Assembly (NCBI RefSeq): GCF_028882275.1
Contig: NZ_JARBUT010000027.1
Span: 1 to 64,000 of the forward strand
Direction of reading: 5' to 3'
DNA from: Nocardiopsis sp. N85
GTDB taxonomy: Bacteria > Actinomycetota > Actinomycetes > Streptosporangiales > Streptosporangiaceae
Length of the DNA stretch: 64,000 nt
Position 1 is the first letter of the stretch; the number at the start of each line of letters is the position of its first letter. The notes under the pieces are model-generated. The model ran no database searches. It worked only from the letters and a program-made list of their open reading frames with translations, and had not been told where the DNA came from. The position numbers and the translations under genes were made by a program. Below are positions 43,998 through 52,573 of the stretch, piece after piece.

Positions 43998-44165
43998 GGA
44001 GGTCCCCTTCGTCGTCGGTGGCGTCGACGTGCACGATCCTGTCCGGTGGGAGGAGGCGCGGACGTCCCGACACGCCCACGGCGGGCGTGTTCGCTCGACC
44101 GCGCGCCACGGAGGGGTCGGGGCTGGAGCGGGCGGCGGACGTGTCCCTCCGACGGCCCCCGGGGA

Positions 44166-44828
44166 TCAGGGGGCGGACGGGGCCGCGGGCAGGCCCGAGG
44201 CGCGCAGGGTGATGTTGAGCCGGCCGACGAGGCCCAGGGCGGGCGGCGCTGTTCCGGAGCGGGTGCGGGGCACCCCGTGGTACGCCAGGCGGGAGGGCCC
44301 GCCGAACACGAACAGGTCACCGCTGCGCAGTTCCACGTCGGTGTGGGGCCGGGTGCGGGTCTCGGTGTTGCCGAAGCGGAACACGCAGGTGTCACCGAGG
44401 CTGAGGGAGACCACCGGTTCCCGGGCGACCTCGTCGCGGTCCCGGTGCATGCCCATGTGGGCGCCGGCGTCGTAGAAGTTGATCAGGGCGACGTCGTAGG
44501 GGGCGGCGTCGGGAGCGGGCGGGGCGCCGTAGGCGACCTCGACGGCACGCACGGCCAGATCGCCGAGTTCCTCGGGGAAGGGCGGCACCGGGGATCCGTC
44601 GGGCAGGACGCGCTCGTAGGCGTACGGGCGCCAGTACAGACCCAGCGCGGTCATCCCCACGGACATGCGGCCGCCACGCGGCATGGTGTGGTGGCGCATC
44701 CGACCGCGCGCCCACTCCCGACAGCGTTCGACCAGGGCGCTCTGGTGCTCCTCCGGCAGCCATCCGGGCAGGTGGACGGCTCCGGGGGCGATCTCCACGG
44801 GCGGGGTGCCGAACAGCGCGTCGCTCAT
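44166..44828 (-). CDS. alkB: AlkB-type alpha-ketoglutarate-dependent dioxygenase
   Basis: 220 aa. It repairs alkylated bases by oxidative demethylation. Iron ligands are His and Asp in MGMHRDRDE plus the His in SRLAYHGV; RLNITLR supplies the 2-oxoglutarate-binding arginines. DVALINFYDAGAHMGMH matches the AlkB core. Length is normal. The gene is separated from an IS110 element by a strong terminator hairpin. Confidence 0.92.
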   Translation of the reverse strand: MSDALFGTPPVEIAPGAVHLPGWLPEEHQSALVERCREWARGRMRHHTMPRGGRMSVGMTALGLYWRPYAYERVLPDGSPVPPFPEELGDLAVRAVEVAYGAPPAPDAAPYDVALINFYDAGAHMGMHRDRDEVAREPVVSLSLGDTCVFRFGNTETRTRPHTDVELRSGDLFVFGGPSRLAYHGVPRTRSGTAPPALGLVGRLNITLRASGLPAAPSAP

Positions 44829-44854
44829 GCGTCCATGGTGCCCGCCCGGAACGA

Positions 44855-44891
44855 CGAACGCGCCCCCGCACCGTGTGCGGGGGCGCGTTCG
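44855..44891. terminator. 17-bp hairpin between alkB and the IS110 element
   Basis: CGAACGCGCCCCCGCAC pairs perfectly with its complement around a 3-base loop. It probably terminated the Vps62-like gene before the IS110 element inserted in between. Confidence 0.6.
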
Positions 44892-44906
44892 CGGGACGCG
44901 CGGGAT

Positions 44907-46099
44907 GCTCCTATGGATGTCAAGCGGCTTCAGCGAAGTCGTCCTGACACTGTTGCGCGGGAATGTTCTTCGAGGCCAGAACCCGGAAGACCTCCCGAGC
45001 CACGTACCGCTTCAAGCAACGCATGATGTCCTTCTTGGCCAAGCCCTGGCCGGTGCGCCGCTCCACGTAGGCGCGGGTGCGCTCGTCCCAGCGCATCCGG
45101 CACAAAACGATGGTGTGCAACGCGTGGTTGGCGGCCCGGTCACCGCCCCGGTTGAGCCGGTGCCGGTCCCTGCGCCCTGAGGAGGCCGGGATCGGCGCGA
45201 CCCCGCACAGATGCGCGAACGCCGCCTCCGAGACCAACCGGTCGGGGTTGTCCCCGACCGTGGCCAGCAACTGACCGGCCACGTCAGAGCCCACCCCCTT
45301 CAGCCCCAGCAGCTCCGGGGCCGCCCGCCGGGTCAGGGCCTTGAGCTCGACGTCCAGCTCGGCGATCTCCTCGCCCAGGGCCAGGATCCGCCTGCCCAGA
45401 CGGCGCAGCGCGAACTTGACCGCGACCGCGGGGTCGGCCAGGTCGTCGGCGGGCCGCAACCGGGCACACCTGGCGGCCAGCTCCGCCACCGCCAGGGCGC
45501 GCAGCGGGGCCCGGACCTGTTCGGGGGCGGTGACCACCAACTGGCGGGCCTGGTTGATGGCCTGGGTGCGGGACTTGACCGCCGAGCGGCGCACCACCCG
45601 CAGGGACCGGATCGCCTCCACGACGCCGTCACGGGTCTTGGGGACGCCGGTGGCCCGGCCCGAGGCCACCGCTTGGGCGGCGGCGTAGGCATCGATGGGG
45701 TCGGACTTGCCCTTCATCCGCCGTGTCTTGCGGTCGGGCCGGTCGACCTCCACCACTGTCAGGCCCTGGCGGGCCAGGTGGCGGGCGAGCTCGGCGCCGT
45801 AGGCGCCGGTGCCCTCCACCCCGACCGCGTCCACGGTGCCGTGGGAGAGCAGCCAGGCCGCCAGGTCCAGGTAGCCCTGCCCGGTGGCTTCGAACTCGCG
45901 GTCGGCCAGGTGGCGGCCGAGCGGGTCGATGACGGCGACGTGGTGGGTGTGGCCGTGGGTGTCCACGCCCGCTGTGACAATCAGGGGTCGATCGGTCATG
46001 CTGGTACCTGCCGTCCTGTCGCTGATCCCGGAGGGGTGGCACGCGCCGGCCGGGCGGGCGGACAAGACTGTGGCGGGGCTTTTCGACCAAGCTCCTATG
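44907..46099 (-). mobile_element. IS110-family insertion sequence (ends approximate)
   Basis: The element encodes a DEDD transposase and lies between the Vps62-like gene and its likely terminator. GCTCCTATG occurs at 44907-44915 and again at 46091-46099, flanking the transposase gene, and may mark the ends. The left end could instead reach about 46233, giving a noncoding leader of up to 234 bases, as IS110 elements need for their bridge RNA. No long terminal inverted repeats are seen, as usual for this family. Confidence 0.7.
44920..45999 (-). CDS. IS110-family transposase (DEDD)
   Basis: 359 aa from ATG 45999; the frame continues upstream into the noncoding left end without need. The N-terminal RuvC-like domain shows GVDTHGHTHHVAV, GVEGTGAYG and KSDPIDAYAAA (D, E, DxxD). 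The C-terminal Tnp_20 domain has LLGLKGVGSDVAGQLLATVG and the serine region PIPASSGRRDRHRLNRGG. All catalytic residues appear intact, so the element may be active. IS110 recombinases are guided by a bridge RNA encoded in the element's end. Confidence 0.95.
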   Translation of the reverse strand: MTDRPLIVTAGVDTHGHTHHVAVIDPLGRHLADREFEATGQGYLDLAAWLLSHGTVDAVGVEGTGAYGAELARHLARQGLTVVEVDRPDRKTRRMKGKSDPIDAYAAAQAVASGRATGVPKTRDGVVEAIRSLRVVRRSAVKSRTQAINQARQLVVTAPEQVRAPLRALAVAELAARCARLRPADDLADPAVAVKFALRRLGRRILALGEEIAELDVELKALTRRAAPELLGLKGVGSDVAGQLLATVGDNPDRLVSEAAFAHLCGVAPIPASSGRRDRHRLNRGGDRAANHALHTIVLCRMRWDERTRAYVERRTGQGLAKKDIMRCLKRYVAREVFRVLASKNIPAQQCQDDFAEAA

Positions 46100-46233
46100 A
46101 GGTCACGGTCGCCCGTCCGGTCGCGTGCGGTGGCTTCCCCGGACAAGCCGACGAATCCCGTAAAGGACAACCTGTCGGTGTCGGTCAGCGGGTGGGTCAG
46201 ACCTGCCGGAGAAGCCATTACACATCCTCACAG
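46000..46233 (-). other. noncoding left end of the IS110 element, candidate bridge-RNA region
   Basis: Upstream of the transposase start, 234 bp lack a plausible gene. In IS110-group elements the structured bridge RNA is encoded here and a promoter forms when the ends join. The right end contains TTGACA (complement strand, just after the transposase stop), a fitting -35 half. No secondary structure was computed. Confidence 0.4.
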
Positions 46234-48036
46234 TCAGCGGCGCATGAGGTCGCGGACGTTGACCACGAGCAGGAGCACCACGATGACCACGATGGGGACC
46301 GTGACGGCGATGCGCCAGTCGAGGACGAACGCCACGATGACGCCGACCACCAGGCCGACCAGCACCGCCAGGATCGCCAACCCGGTGACGTACTGGAGGA
46401 ACTTGCGTCGGGCGATCGAGTCGACCGCGGCGAAGGCGACGACCACGCCGATCATGGCGTAGAAGGTGAACTGGCCTTCCAGGAGGAACAGGGGCAGCGC
46501 GAGCGCGATCAGCAGCAAGGGGGTGCTCAGGGCCACCCACAGGTGCAGGAAGCGGGTGCTGCGCTGCTGGCCCGACGTGTAGGGCAGGTGCGGGGCCTTG
46601 AGGTGCTCGGTCGGCGCCGGGACCAGCGGGACGTCGGCCTCCAGGGCGCGCAGGTGGCTGTCGCGTTCGTCGGCGGTGAGGACGCGCTTCTCGTAGACGC
46701 CGGCGAGCTCCTTCTCCAGGGAGGTGATCTCCTCGGAGTAGGCGCGGGCCCGGGGGCGCGAGTGGGCCTCGCGGGCCAGGACCATGCGGGCGGAGTCGAG
46801 CTGGCGCAGGCGGTCGCGGCGCTTGACGATGTCGGCGTCGAACTCGCGCAGGCGCCCCTCCAGGGTGAGGATGTGGGCGCGCAGTTCGGCGCGGGCGGCG
46901 GTCTCGGTGGGGGCGACCTTCTGCAACCCCACCCAGGCCAGGGGGTCGGCCCAGGAGCGGCGGATGGTGCCGTCGCGTTCGTAGCGGGGGCCGCTGGGGG
47001 CGCGTTCGCCGTCGAAGAAGTCACGCGTGTCACGGCCCCACAGACCGCGGAAGCCCTTGACCCAGGGGGTGTCGTCGTCGATGAGGACGGCCTGCCACCG
47101 GCGGTCGCCGCCGGGGCCCAGCCGTGTGCCGTCACCGCGGGCGTAGTCGACGAAGGGGACGCCGATGCCGTGGCGGTTGATGACGCTGTCGGCGCGGAAG
47201 ACGCGGTGGGTGATCCACTTCCAGGCGTTGATCAGGCCGCGGAAGACGGAGGGGTCGACCTGGATGAGGTAGTCACCCGGGAGCATCTGGTGGGAGTGCG
47301 AGCCGGCGCCGACGTAGATGAGCGGGTGGGCGCCGTCACGGTGGAGGTCGGGGTCGTCCCAGCTGCGACGCAGGTCGTCGCCGTGGTACTCGTGCGAGGA
47401 GGCGCCGATCCAGACGGGGCGGGTGGTGCCGTCGGGGTTCTCGACGACGTAGACGGTGACGCGTTCCCAGTCGGCCTCGTGGTCGTTGACGCCGCCGTAG
47501 ATGGTCCGCCAGTCGTTCATCGCGTAGAAGAACCAGTACTGGAGGATGATGTAGCCGCCCTCGCGGGTGACCCGGCCGTAGTAGGTGGCGTCGCCGTTGT
47601 CGACGCGTTCCCGGTAGCGGGTCACCGCCGCGAAGGTGACGCCACCGGGGACCGCGCCCCGGATGAGCAGGGAGAGCTTCATCAGGATGTCGAGGATGCG
47701 GCCGAGGACGCCGACGGCGGCGAGACGGCCGCTCTTGGGGATGACGGTGCGGGAGATGCCCTTGAACCGGCGGGCCTCCTCGCGGAGGGTCTCCTCTTGG
47801 ACGAACCGCAGGTGCTTGTGGCGTCCGGGCCACTCCTCCTCGGCGGTGGCCAGGCGGTCGAGGGTGAGTTCGCCGGCGGGGACGATGACGCGTTCGCCAC
47901 CGCCGGACTCCTCGATCCACAGGCTGCAATTGCGTACGTAGGCGTCCACGTCGGCGGGGAAGAAGAGTTCTCCCTTGGTGCACATGAGCACCGGTTCGTG
48001 GGCACGCAGGAGTTCGAGATCAGTTTTCGCGGCCAT
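46234..48036 (-). CDS. Vps62-like domain membrane protein
   Basis: 600 aa. Residues 160-270 carry the Vps62/DUF946-type pattern: YIILQYWFFYAMNDWR, NDHEADWERVTVYV, SSHEYHGDD and HPLIYVGAGSHSHQ. A coiled coil follows at about 385-450 (LRAHILTLEGRLREFDADIV), then four membrane helices at 490-595. No ribosome site precedes ATG 48036, but TAATCT lies about 12 bases upstream, suggesting a leaderless message. Function unknown. The IS110 element sits directly after its stop. Confidence 0.8.
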   Translation of the reverse strand: MAAKTDLELLRAHEPVLMCTKGELFFPADVDAYVRNCSLWIEESGGGERVIVPAGELTLDRLATAEEEWPGRHKHLRFVQEETLREEARRFKGISRTVIPKSGRLAAVGVLGRILDILMKLSLLIRGAVPGGVTFAAVTRYRERVDNGDATYYGRVTREGGYIILQYWFFYAMNDWRTIYGGVNDHEADWERVTVYVVENPDGTTRPVWIGASSHEYHGDDLRRSWDDPDLHRDGAHPLIYVGAGSHSHQMLPGDYLIQVDPSVFRGLINAWKWITHRVFRADSVINRHGIGVPFVDYARGDGTRLGPGGDRRWQAVLIDDDTPWVKGFRGLWGRDTRDFFDGERAPSGPRYERDGTIRRSWADPLAWVGLQKVAPTETAARAELRAHILTLEGRLREFDADIVKRRDRLRQLDSARMVLAREAHSRPRARAYSEEITSLEKELAGVYEKRVLTADERDSHLRALEADVPLVPAPTEHLKAPHLPYTSGQQRSTRFLHLWVALSTPLLLIALALPLFLLEGQFTFYAMIGVVVAFAAVDSIARRKFLQYVTGLAILAVLVGLVVGVIVAFVLDWRIAVTVPIVVIVVLLLVVNVRDLMRR

Positions 48037-48270
48037 GGTCGCGCCAGATTAGTGCATCCGACAGGGCCGTTAGTCCCTTCCGGGAGGGTGGGTCGAGGAC
48101 CCTGCGTCGGCGGTGAAGGGCCGTCTTCCCAGTTCGGAGCGGGAGTGGAGCTGTGGGACCGGGCAGAGGGGACGCCGTGAGCACCGAGGGGAGCCCGCGG
48201 CTGTGGCGCGGATCACGGCGAAGCCCCTGCCTCGCGAGGAGCGGAGCAAGGACTCCGAGGGGAAGAGGGT

Positions 48271-48438
48271 CTACCGCGCGGCCTTCAACAGCGCGGACCA
48301 CTCCACGGCGGGGAAGGACAGGGCCCCCTCGTCCCGGTTCTGCGTGTCACGCACGTCGGCGCCGTTCAGGTGTTCCCGGACCTCGACACAGTGGCCACCG
48401 TCGTTACTGTACGAGCTCTTGTGGAAACCATCTGTCAT
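48271..48438 (-). CDS. DUF397-domain small protein
   Basis: 55 aa, typical DUF397: FHKSSYSNDGGHCVEV near the start, VRDTQNRDEGALSFPAVEW in the middle and LLKAAR at the end. The ATG shares one base with the stop of the upstream XRE gene (TGATG), so the two are translationally coupled. XRE-DUF5753/DUF397 pairs (as in WhiJ- and AbaA-like loci) act as developmental or antibiotic regulators, with the DUF397 protein modulating its partner. Confidence 0.9.
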   Translation of the reverse strand: MTDGFHKSSYSNDGGHCVEVREHLNGADVRDTQNRDEGALSFPAVEWSALLKAAR

Positions 48439-49229
48439 CAAAGCGTTCCTTCCAACAACGACACCGACTCACTTCGAGGGGATGCGAGTCCGATCAGGTC
48501 ACGTACCAGGGACTCTACCGCTTCGGTATCCCCCGGCTTCTCCAGAAGCACATTCCCCCGAACATGATCGGAAGCAGCGACCGACCGACCTTCCGGAAGG
48601 TGATAGACCTGCGCGGACGACGAAACGGCAAGGATGGGCGTCGTCTTCGGAATCAGGTACACGATCAACCTTCCCCGTTCCAAATGACGCAACAGGTACT
48701 CGATCTGGTCTTCCTTCACCTCCGAAGGAAGGTGCGACAGCGCGTTCATCGGGAAGACCGCCGTGACCAGCGGGTCATTCCGTCTGGTCAGCGACTCGTA
48801 GCGAGCCACCCGAAGCTGAGCCAGGCGCTCGATCTCCGCGCTAGCGGATCGTGGATGGAACGCTCGGAAGACAGCGTGCGCGTACTTCGGAGACTGGATC
48901 AGGCCGGGAACCAAGTTGACCGAGATCGTGTCGATCGCCACCGCGCGTTCTTCCCGTGCCCCAGGGGATCGCATCCACGAGGGAAACCCCTCACTGTTGG
49001 CGGCCTCCCACTCTGCGACCAGGCGTCCGTTCACATCCAAAGCCTTGTCCAGCCTGACCACGTCCGCGCGAATCGGAGAGGTCTTTCCATTCTCCCACCT
49101 GGACAACGTCGATACCGCGAAGTGCGAAACCGTAGCGAACTTACGCAAAGTGAATCCGGCGTTCTTGCGTTCCGACCGAAGTGTGGCAGCAAATGAGGGG
49201 GGATGGTATTCCAAGGGATGTTCTTCCAT
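48438..49229 (-). CDS. XRE-family regulator with DUF5753 domain
   Basis: 263 aa. The N-terminal helix-turn-helix (residues 13-65: ERKNAGFTLRKFATVSHFAVSTLSRWENG) is followed by the DUF5753 ligand-like domain (VPGLIQSPKYAHAVF, VARYESLTRRNDP, FLRHLERGRLIVYLIP-type core). Partner of the coupled DUF397 gene. Codon use is noticeably less GC-rich than its neighbours, in keeping with horizontal acquisition. Divergent from a small-protein/excisionase-type pair across an AT-rich spacer. Confidence 0.9.
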   Translation of the reverse strand: MEEHPLEYHPPSFAATLRSERKNAGFTLRKFATVSHFAVSTLSRWENGKTSPIRADVVRLDKALDVNGRLVAEWEAANSEGFPSWMRSPGAREERAVAIDTISVNLVPGLIQSPKYAHAVFRAFHPRSASAEIERLAQLRVARYESLTRRNDPLVTAVFPMNALSHLPSEVKEDQIEYLLRHLERGRLIVYLIPKTTPILAVSSSAQVYHLPEGRSVAASDHVRGNVLLEKPGDTEAVESLVRDLIGLASPRSESVSLLEGTL

Positions 49230-49418
49230 GCTCCAGAGCGTACCGAAACTGTTCCCCTGCGCACTCTATCCTTCGAGGATACGACTCACTCACTTGGGAA
49301 CACGCGAGCTCTATCGGATTCTGGTCTCATGGACCCGCAGGAACACCCACAGAAGCCGAAACAGGCATGGTCAAAACTCGCAATAGCATCCGAAGCATTC
49401 CAAAAACGACAAATAATC
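49230..49418. promoter_or_regulatory. AT-rich divergent control region
   Basis: This 190-bp spacer is clearly lower in GC than the rest of the window, especially 49370-49418 (runs such as CAAAAACGACAAATAATC). It lies between the XRE gene and the plus-strand pair and should hold both promoters. Confidence 0.45.
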
Positions 49419-49676
49419 ATGAAGTGCGAATGGTTCCGTTTCCCGTGGACACGGGGACCGGAGATGGCTCCCTGCCTCATCGGGCCCGAACACCTCGGGA
49501 ACGCCGTCATCGGGGTGACGGCCGACGGCACGTACACCTTCGAGTCCCGCCCCGGCGTCCGGGAGGACCTCCACCCCGCGTACCCCGAATCCCTCGTGGA
49601 CACGGTCATCGAGGCACGTGCGGGCCGCCTCCTCCCCCTGCCCGCCCGCTCCGGCCGTCCGGAGGCCCGGCGATGA
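49419..49676 (+). CDS. 85-aa hypothetical protein
   Basis: ATG 49419 opens a frame reading MKCEWFRFPW; ATG 49464 after a GGAG-like stretch is the alternative. The later part (VIGVTADGTYTFESRPGV, PESLVDTVIEARAG) is well coded and resembles short actinomycete proteins found beside DUF397/XRE loci. The stop overlaps the next ATG, so the two plus-strand genes are coupled. Confidence 0.6.
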   Translation: MKCEWFRFPWTRGPEMAPCLIGPEHLGNAVIGVTADGTYTFESRPGVREDLHPAYPESLVDTVIEARAGRLLPLPARSGRPEARR

Positions 49677-49948
49677 GGCTCGACTCCCTCGACGACCTCC
49701 TCCTCACCCACCCCGACATGTACTTCACCACCGGGGAGACCGCGATCGTGCTGGAGGTCGGCACCACCACGGTCAAGCGCTGGGAGGCCGACGGCCGCCT
49801 CTCCTGCCTCAAGAACCCGCGCGGTGTGCGCTACTTCCGCGCGGGGGACGTCTTCGCCCTGCGCGAGACCCTGGGGAACCGGCACCTCGGCGACCCACCA
49901 CCTCCGACACCGGCACCGTTGGAGGGCGAGCGAACCGGACGGGCGTGA
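49673..49948 (+). CDS. excisionase/MerR-like helix-turn-helix protein
   Basis: 91 aa. MYFTTGETAIVLEVGTTTVKRWEADGRLSCLKNPRGVRYFRAGDV in pieces is the classic HTH_17 winged-helix pattern (residues 16-62). The C-terminus is a proline-rich tail. ATGA-coupled to the 85-aa gene. It binds DNA; whether it serves excision or transcription cannot be told, and no integrase is in the window. Confidence 0.8.
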   Translation: MRLDSLDDLLLTHPDMYFTTGETAIVLEVGTTTVKRWEADGRLSCLKNPRGVRYFRAGDVFALRETLGNRHLGDPPPPTPAPLEGERTGRA

Positions 49949-50021
49949 CATCACGAGGGTGGGTGGCGCGCACCCACCCTCGTCCCTGTTCGGCGGGACG
50001 GCCTCCGCCTAGCCTGAGGCC

Positions 50022-50918
50022 ATGGGCACTGACGAAACCTCCGGGGTCGGCCCCCGGGTCACCCTGGAGGGGTTCCTTCGGGCGCGAAGAGACCGGGTCC
50101 GGCCGGACGACGTCGGGCTGGCGACCTCCGGACGCCGCCGGGTACCGGGCCTGCGTCGGGAGGAGGTCGCGATCCTGGCCGGGGTGAGCACCGACTACTA
50201 CATGCGCCTCGAACAGGGACGGGAACGCCACCCCTCCCCCCAGGTGCTGGACGCGCTGGCCCGCGCCCTGCTGCTGGACGAGGAGGCGACCGACCACCTG
50301 CGGCGGCTGGCCCTCTCCGACGGGCGGCGCGGCCGGGGGTCGCGCCGATCCGGGCGGGTGGGCCCGCACCTGCTCCGCCTTCTCGACCGGTGGGGCGACA
50401 CCCCCGCCTTCGTCATCGGCCCCACCCTGGACCTCGTGGCCCGCAACCGTCTCGCCGAAGCCCTGTACGCCGACTTCACGGTCACGGACAACCTGGCGCG
50501 GATGACCTTCCTCGACCCGGCCGCCCGCGACTTCCACCGCGACTGGAACCGTGCGGCGGACGCGGTGGTGGCGGAACTGCACAAGGCGGCGGGGCTGCGC
50601 CTCGACGACCCCCGGCTCAACGGACTCGTCGGAGAACTGTCCCTGAAGAGCACGGATTTCCGCGTGCTGTGGTCGCGTCACGACGTCCGGGGCAAGAGCG
50701 GCGGCACCAAACGGCTGTACCACCGCACGGTCGGCGACCTGGATCTGCACTACGAGAGCTTCACCGTCAACGACACCGAGGGGCAACAACTGGTCGTCTA
50801 CCAGGCCGAGCCGGGGAGCCCGTCGGAGGAGGCCCTAACCCTGCTCGGGTCCCTGCACACCGCCTACCCGGCGACCGGATCGGAGCCGGGCGCGGGGGAA
50901 CGACCCGCACGGACCTGA
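50022..50918 (+). CDS. XRE-family regulator with MmyB-like ligand domain
   Basis: 298 aa. The HTH (residues 40-75: GLRREEVAILAGVSTDYYMRLEQGRERHPS read in parts) is followed by the MmyB-type ligand-binding region (VIGPTLDLVARNRLAEALY, LDPAARDFHRDWNRAA, STDFRVLWSRHDVR, HPTVG-like GDLDLHYESF). Such proteins sense hydrophobic small molecules, often controlling an adjacent oxidoreductase. No such partner is next to it. A strong terminator follows. Confidence 0.92.
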   Translation: MGTDETSGVGPRVTLEGFLRARRDRVRPDDVGLATSGRRRVPGLRREEVAILAGVSTDYYMRLEQGRERHPSPQVLDALARALLLDEEATDHLRRLALSDGRRGRGSRRSGRVGPHLLRLLDRWGDTPAFVIGPTLDLVARNRLAEALYADFTVTDNLARMTFLDPAARDFHRDWNRAADAVVAELHKAAGLRLDDPRLNGLVGELSLKSTDFRVLWSRHDVRGKSGGTKRLYHRTVGDLDLHYESFTVNDTEGQQLVVYQAEPGSPSEEALTLLGSLHTAYPATGSEPGAGERPART

Positions 50919-50940
50919 ACGCCTCTCCGAGAGCGTCCAA

Positions 50941-50978
50941 CGCGAGGGCCGCGCCGGTCACCCGGCGCGGCCCTCGCG
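50941..50978. terminator. 17-bp hairpin terminator
   Basis: CGCGAGGGCCGCGCCGG pairs perfectly with its complement around TCAC, 22 bp after the MmyB-like gene. Confidence 0.65.
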
Positions 50979-51131
50979 CGTCGCAGGGCCGGGCCGTGCC
51001 CGTCGGCCCCGGCCGAGACGCCCTGACCGGGTGTGGCACACCAGGGTGCACGGCGACCTGGAACCCCCGGTGACGCGGAACCAGACTCGGGAGGGTCGGT
51101 CCACACAGAACCACCCGAGGGGACACCTCCC

Positions 51132-52535
51132 ATGCGTTCCGAAGACTCCAAGCGCACCGCCGCCGAGGCGCCACTGGAGGCGATCCGGCGCCGGTCCGGC
51201 GACCCGCGCCGGCGCATCCTGTTCACCGGAGCGACGGTGCTCACCATGGACCCGGCCCTCGGCGTCCTCGACGACGCCGACGTCCTGGTCGAGGGGAACA
51301 CCGTCGCCGCCGTGGGAACCGTCCCGGACGCGGGTGACGCGGTCGTCGTCGACGCCTCCGGAAGCGTCATCACACCCGGGTTCGTCGACACACACCGGCA
51401 CGCCTGGCAGTCCCAACTGCGCCGGATCATGCCCGACGTCGACGACCTGGCGGGCTACGTGGTCTCCACCCTGGCGGGGTACGCGCCCGCCTACGACCCC
51501 GAGGACATGTACGTCGGGACCCGGCTGGCGGCACTGTCGGCGATCGACGCCGGTATCACCTGCATGCTCGACTTCTCGCACAACTCCCGTTCCCGGGAGC
51601 ACTCCGACGCCGCCGTGCGCGCCCTGACCGACACCGGGATCCGAGGCGTGCACGCGTCCATGGGACCGCACTTCGGGGAGTGGGACCGGCAGTGGCCCGG
51701 GGACCTGGCCCGGCTACGCGAGGAGCACACCGACGACACCTCCCGCATGCTGACCCTGCGGGTCGCGGCACTGGCCACCGACGAGGTCGCCGGACCGGGC
51801 CCGGCCTACGGGCCCGACCTCGCCCGGATCTCCCGGGACCTCGGCATCGGCGTGAGCGTGGACGCGGTCTTCGGTGCCGGTTCCTCCTCGGCCGTCCTGG
51901 ACTGGGCCGACCGGGGGCTGCTGGGACCGCACGTCACCCTGATCCACGCCACCGGGCTCACCGGGGAGGCGTGGAAGGCCATCGGCTCGACCGGGACCAC
52001 CATCGCCCTCGCGCCCACCTCGGACGCGCAGATCGGGCTGGAGACGGCGATCCCGGCCGTCGACGAGGCCCTGGCCGCGGGGGTGCGCCCGGGGCTGAGC
52101 ATCGACGTGGAGGTGGCCCTGGCAGGGGACATGTTCACCCAGATGCGCGCCCTGCACACCGTGCAGCGGATGCGCGCGGCCAACGCGGTGTACGGCACCG
52201 GCCGGGAGGCCGACCGGATCGGCGTCCACGACGTGCTGGACTTCGCCACCCTCCAGGGGGCCCGCACCAACGGGCTGGACGACGTGACCGGGTCGCTCAC
52301 CCCGGGCAAGCGGGCGGACCTGCTCGTCGTCGAGGCCGAGGACCTCAACAACATGCCGCTCAACGACCCCGTGGGCACCGTGGTGCTCGGCGCCGACGCC
52401 CGCAACGTCACCACGGTGCTGATCGACGGGGAGCCCCGCAAGTGGGCGGGACGGGTCCTGGACGTGGACCTGGGCGAACTGCGCGCGCGGGTCCACGAGT
52501 CGCGGGACCGCGTGCTGGCGCGTGCGGCCCGTTGA
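51132..52535 (+). CDS. amidohydrolase (cytosine/aryl-guanidine deaminase-like)
   Basis: 467 aa from ATG 51132 (GAGGGG about 9 bases upstream). Metal-dependent TIM-barrel hydrolase: GFVDTHRHAWQS holds the first metal histidines; HATGL near 290 and the Asp region PTSDAQIGLET near 310 follow, and GSLTPGKRADLLVVEAEDL closes the composite domain. Family members deaminate or hydrolyse ring compounds such as S-adenosylhomocysteine, guanine or atrazine analogues; the substrate is unknown. It precedes a gene with the same rim domain but no barrel. Confidence 0.88.
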   Translation: MRSEDSKRTAAEAPLEAIRRRSGDPRRRILFTGATVLTMDPALGVLDDADVLVEGNTVAAVGTVPDAGDAVVVDASGSVITPGFVDTHRHAWQSQLRRIMPDVDDLAGYVVSTLAGYAPAYDPEDMYVGTRLAALSAIDAGITCMLDFSHNSRSREHSDAAVRALTDTGIRGVHASMGPHFGEWDRQWPGDLARLREEHTDDTSRMLTLRVAALATDEVAGPGPAYGPDLARISRDLGIGVSVDAVFGAGSSSAVLDWADRGLLGPHVTLIHATGLTGEAWKAIGSTGTTIALAPTSDAQIGLETAIPAVDEALAAGVRPGLSIDVEVALAGDMFTQMRALHTVQRMRAANAVYGTGREADRIGVHDVLDFATLQGARTNGLDDVTGSLTPGKRADLLVVEAEDLNNMPLNDPVGTVVLGADARNVTTVLIDGEPRKWAGRVLDVDLGELRARVHESRDRVLARAAR

Positions 52536-52573
52536 GCACACCGCACGGACACGACGAGGGAACGAGGACGACC

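Noticed and set aside
46000..46218. 73-residue N-terminal extension of the IS110 transposase
   Set aside because: Family members start at the RuvC-like domain; the extension overlaps the element's noncoding end.
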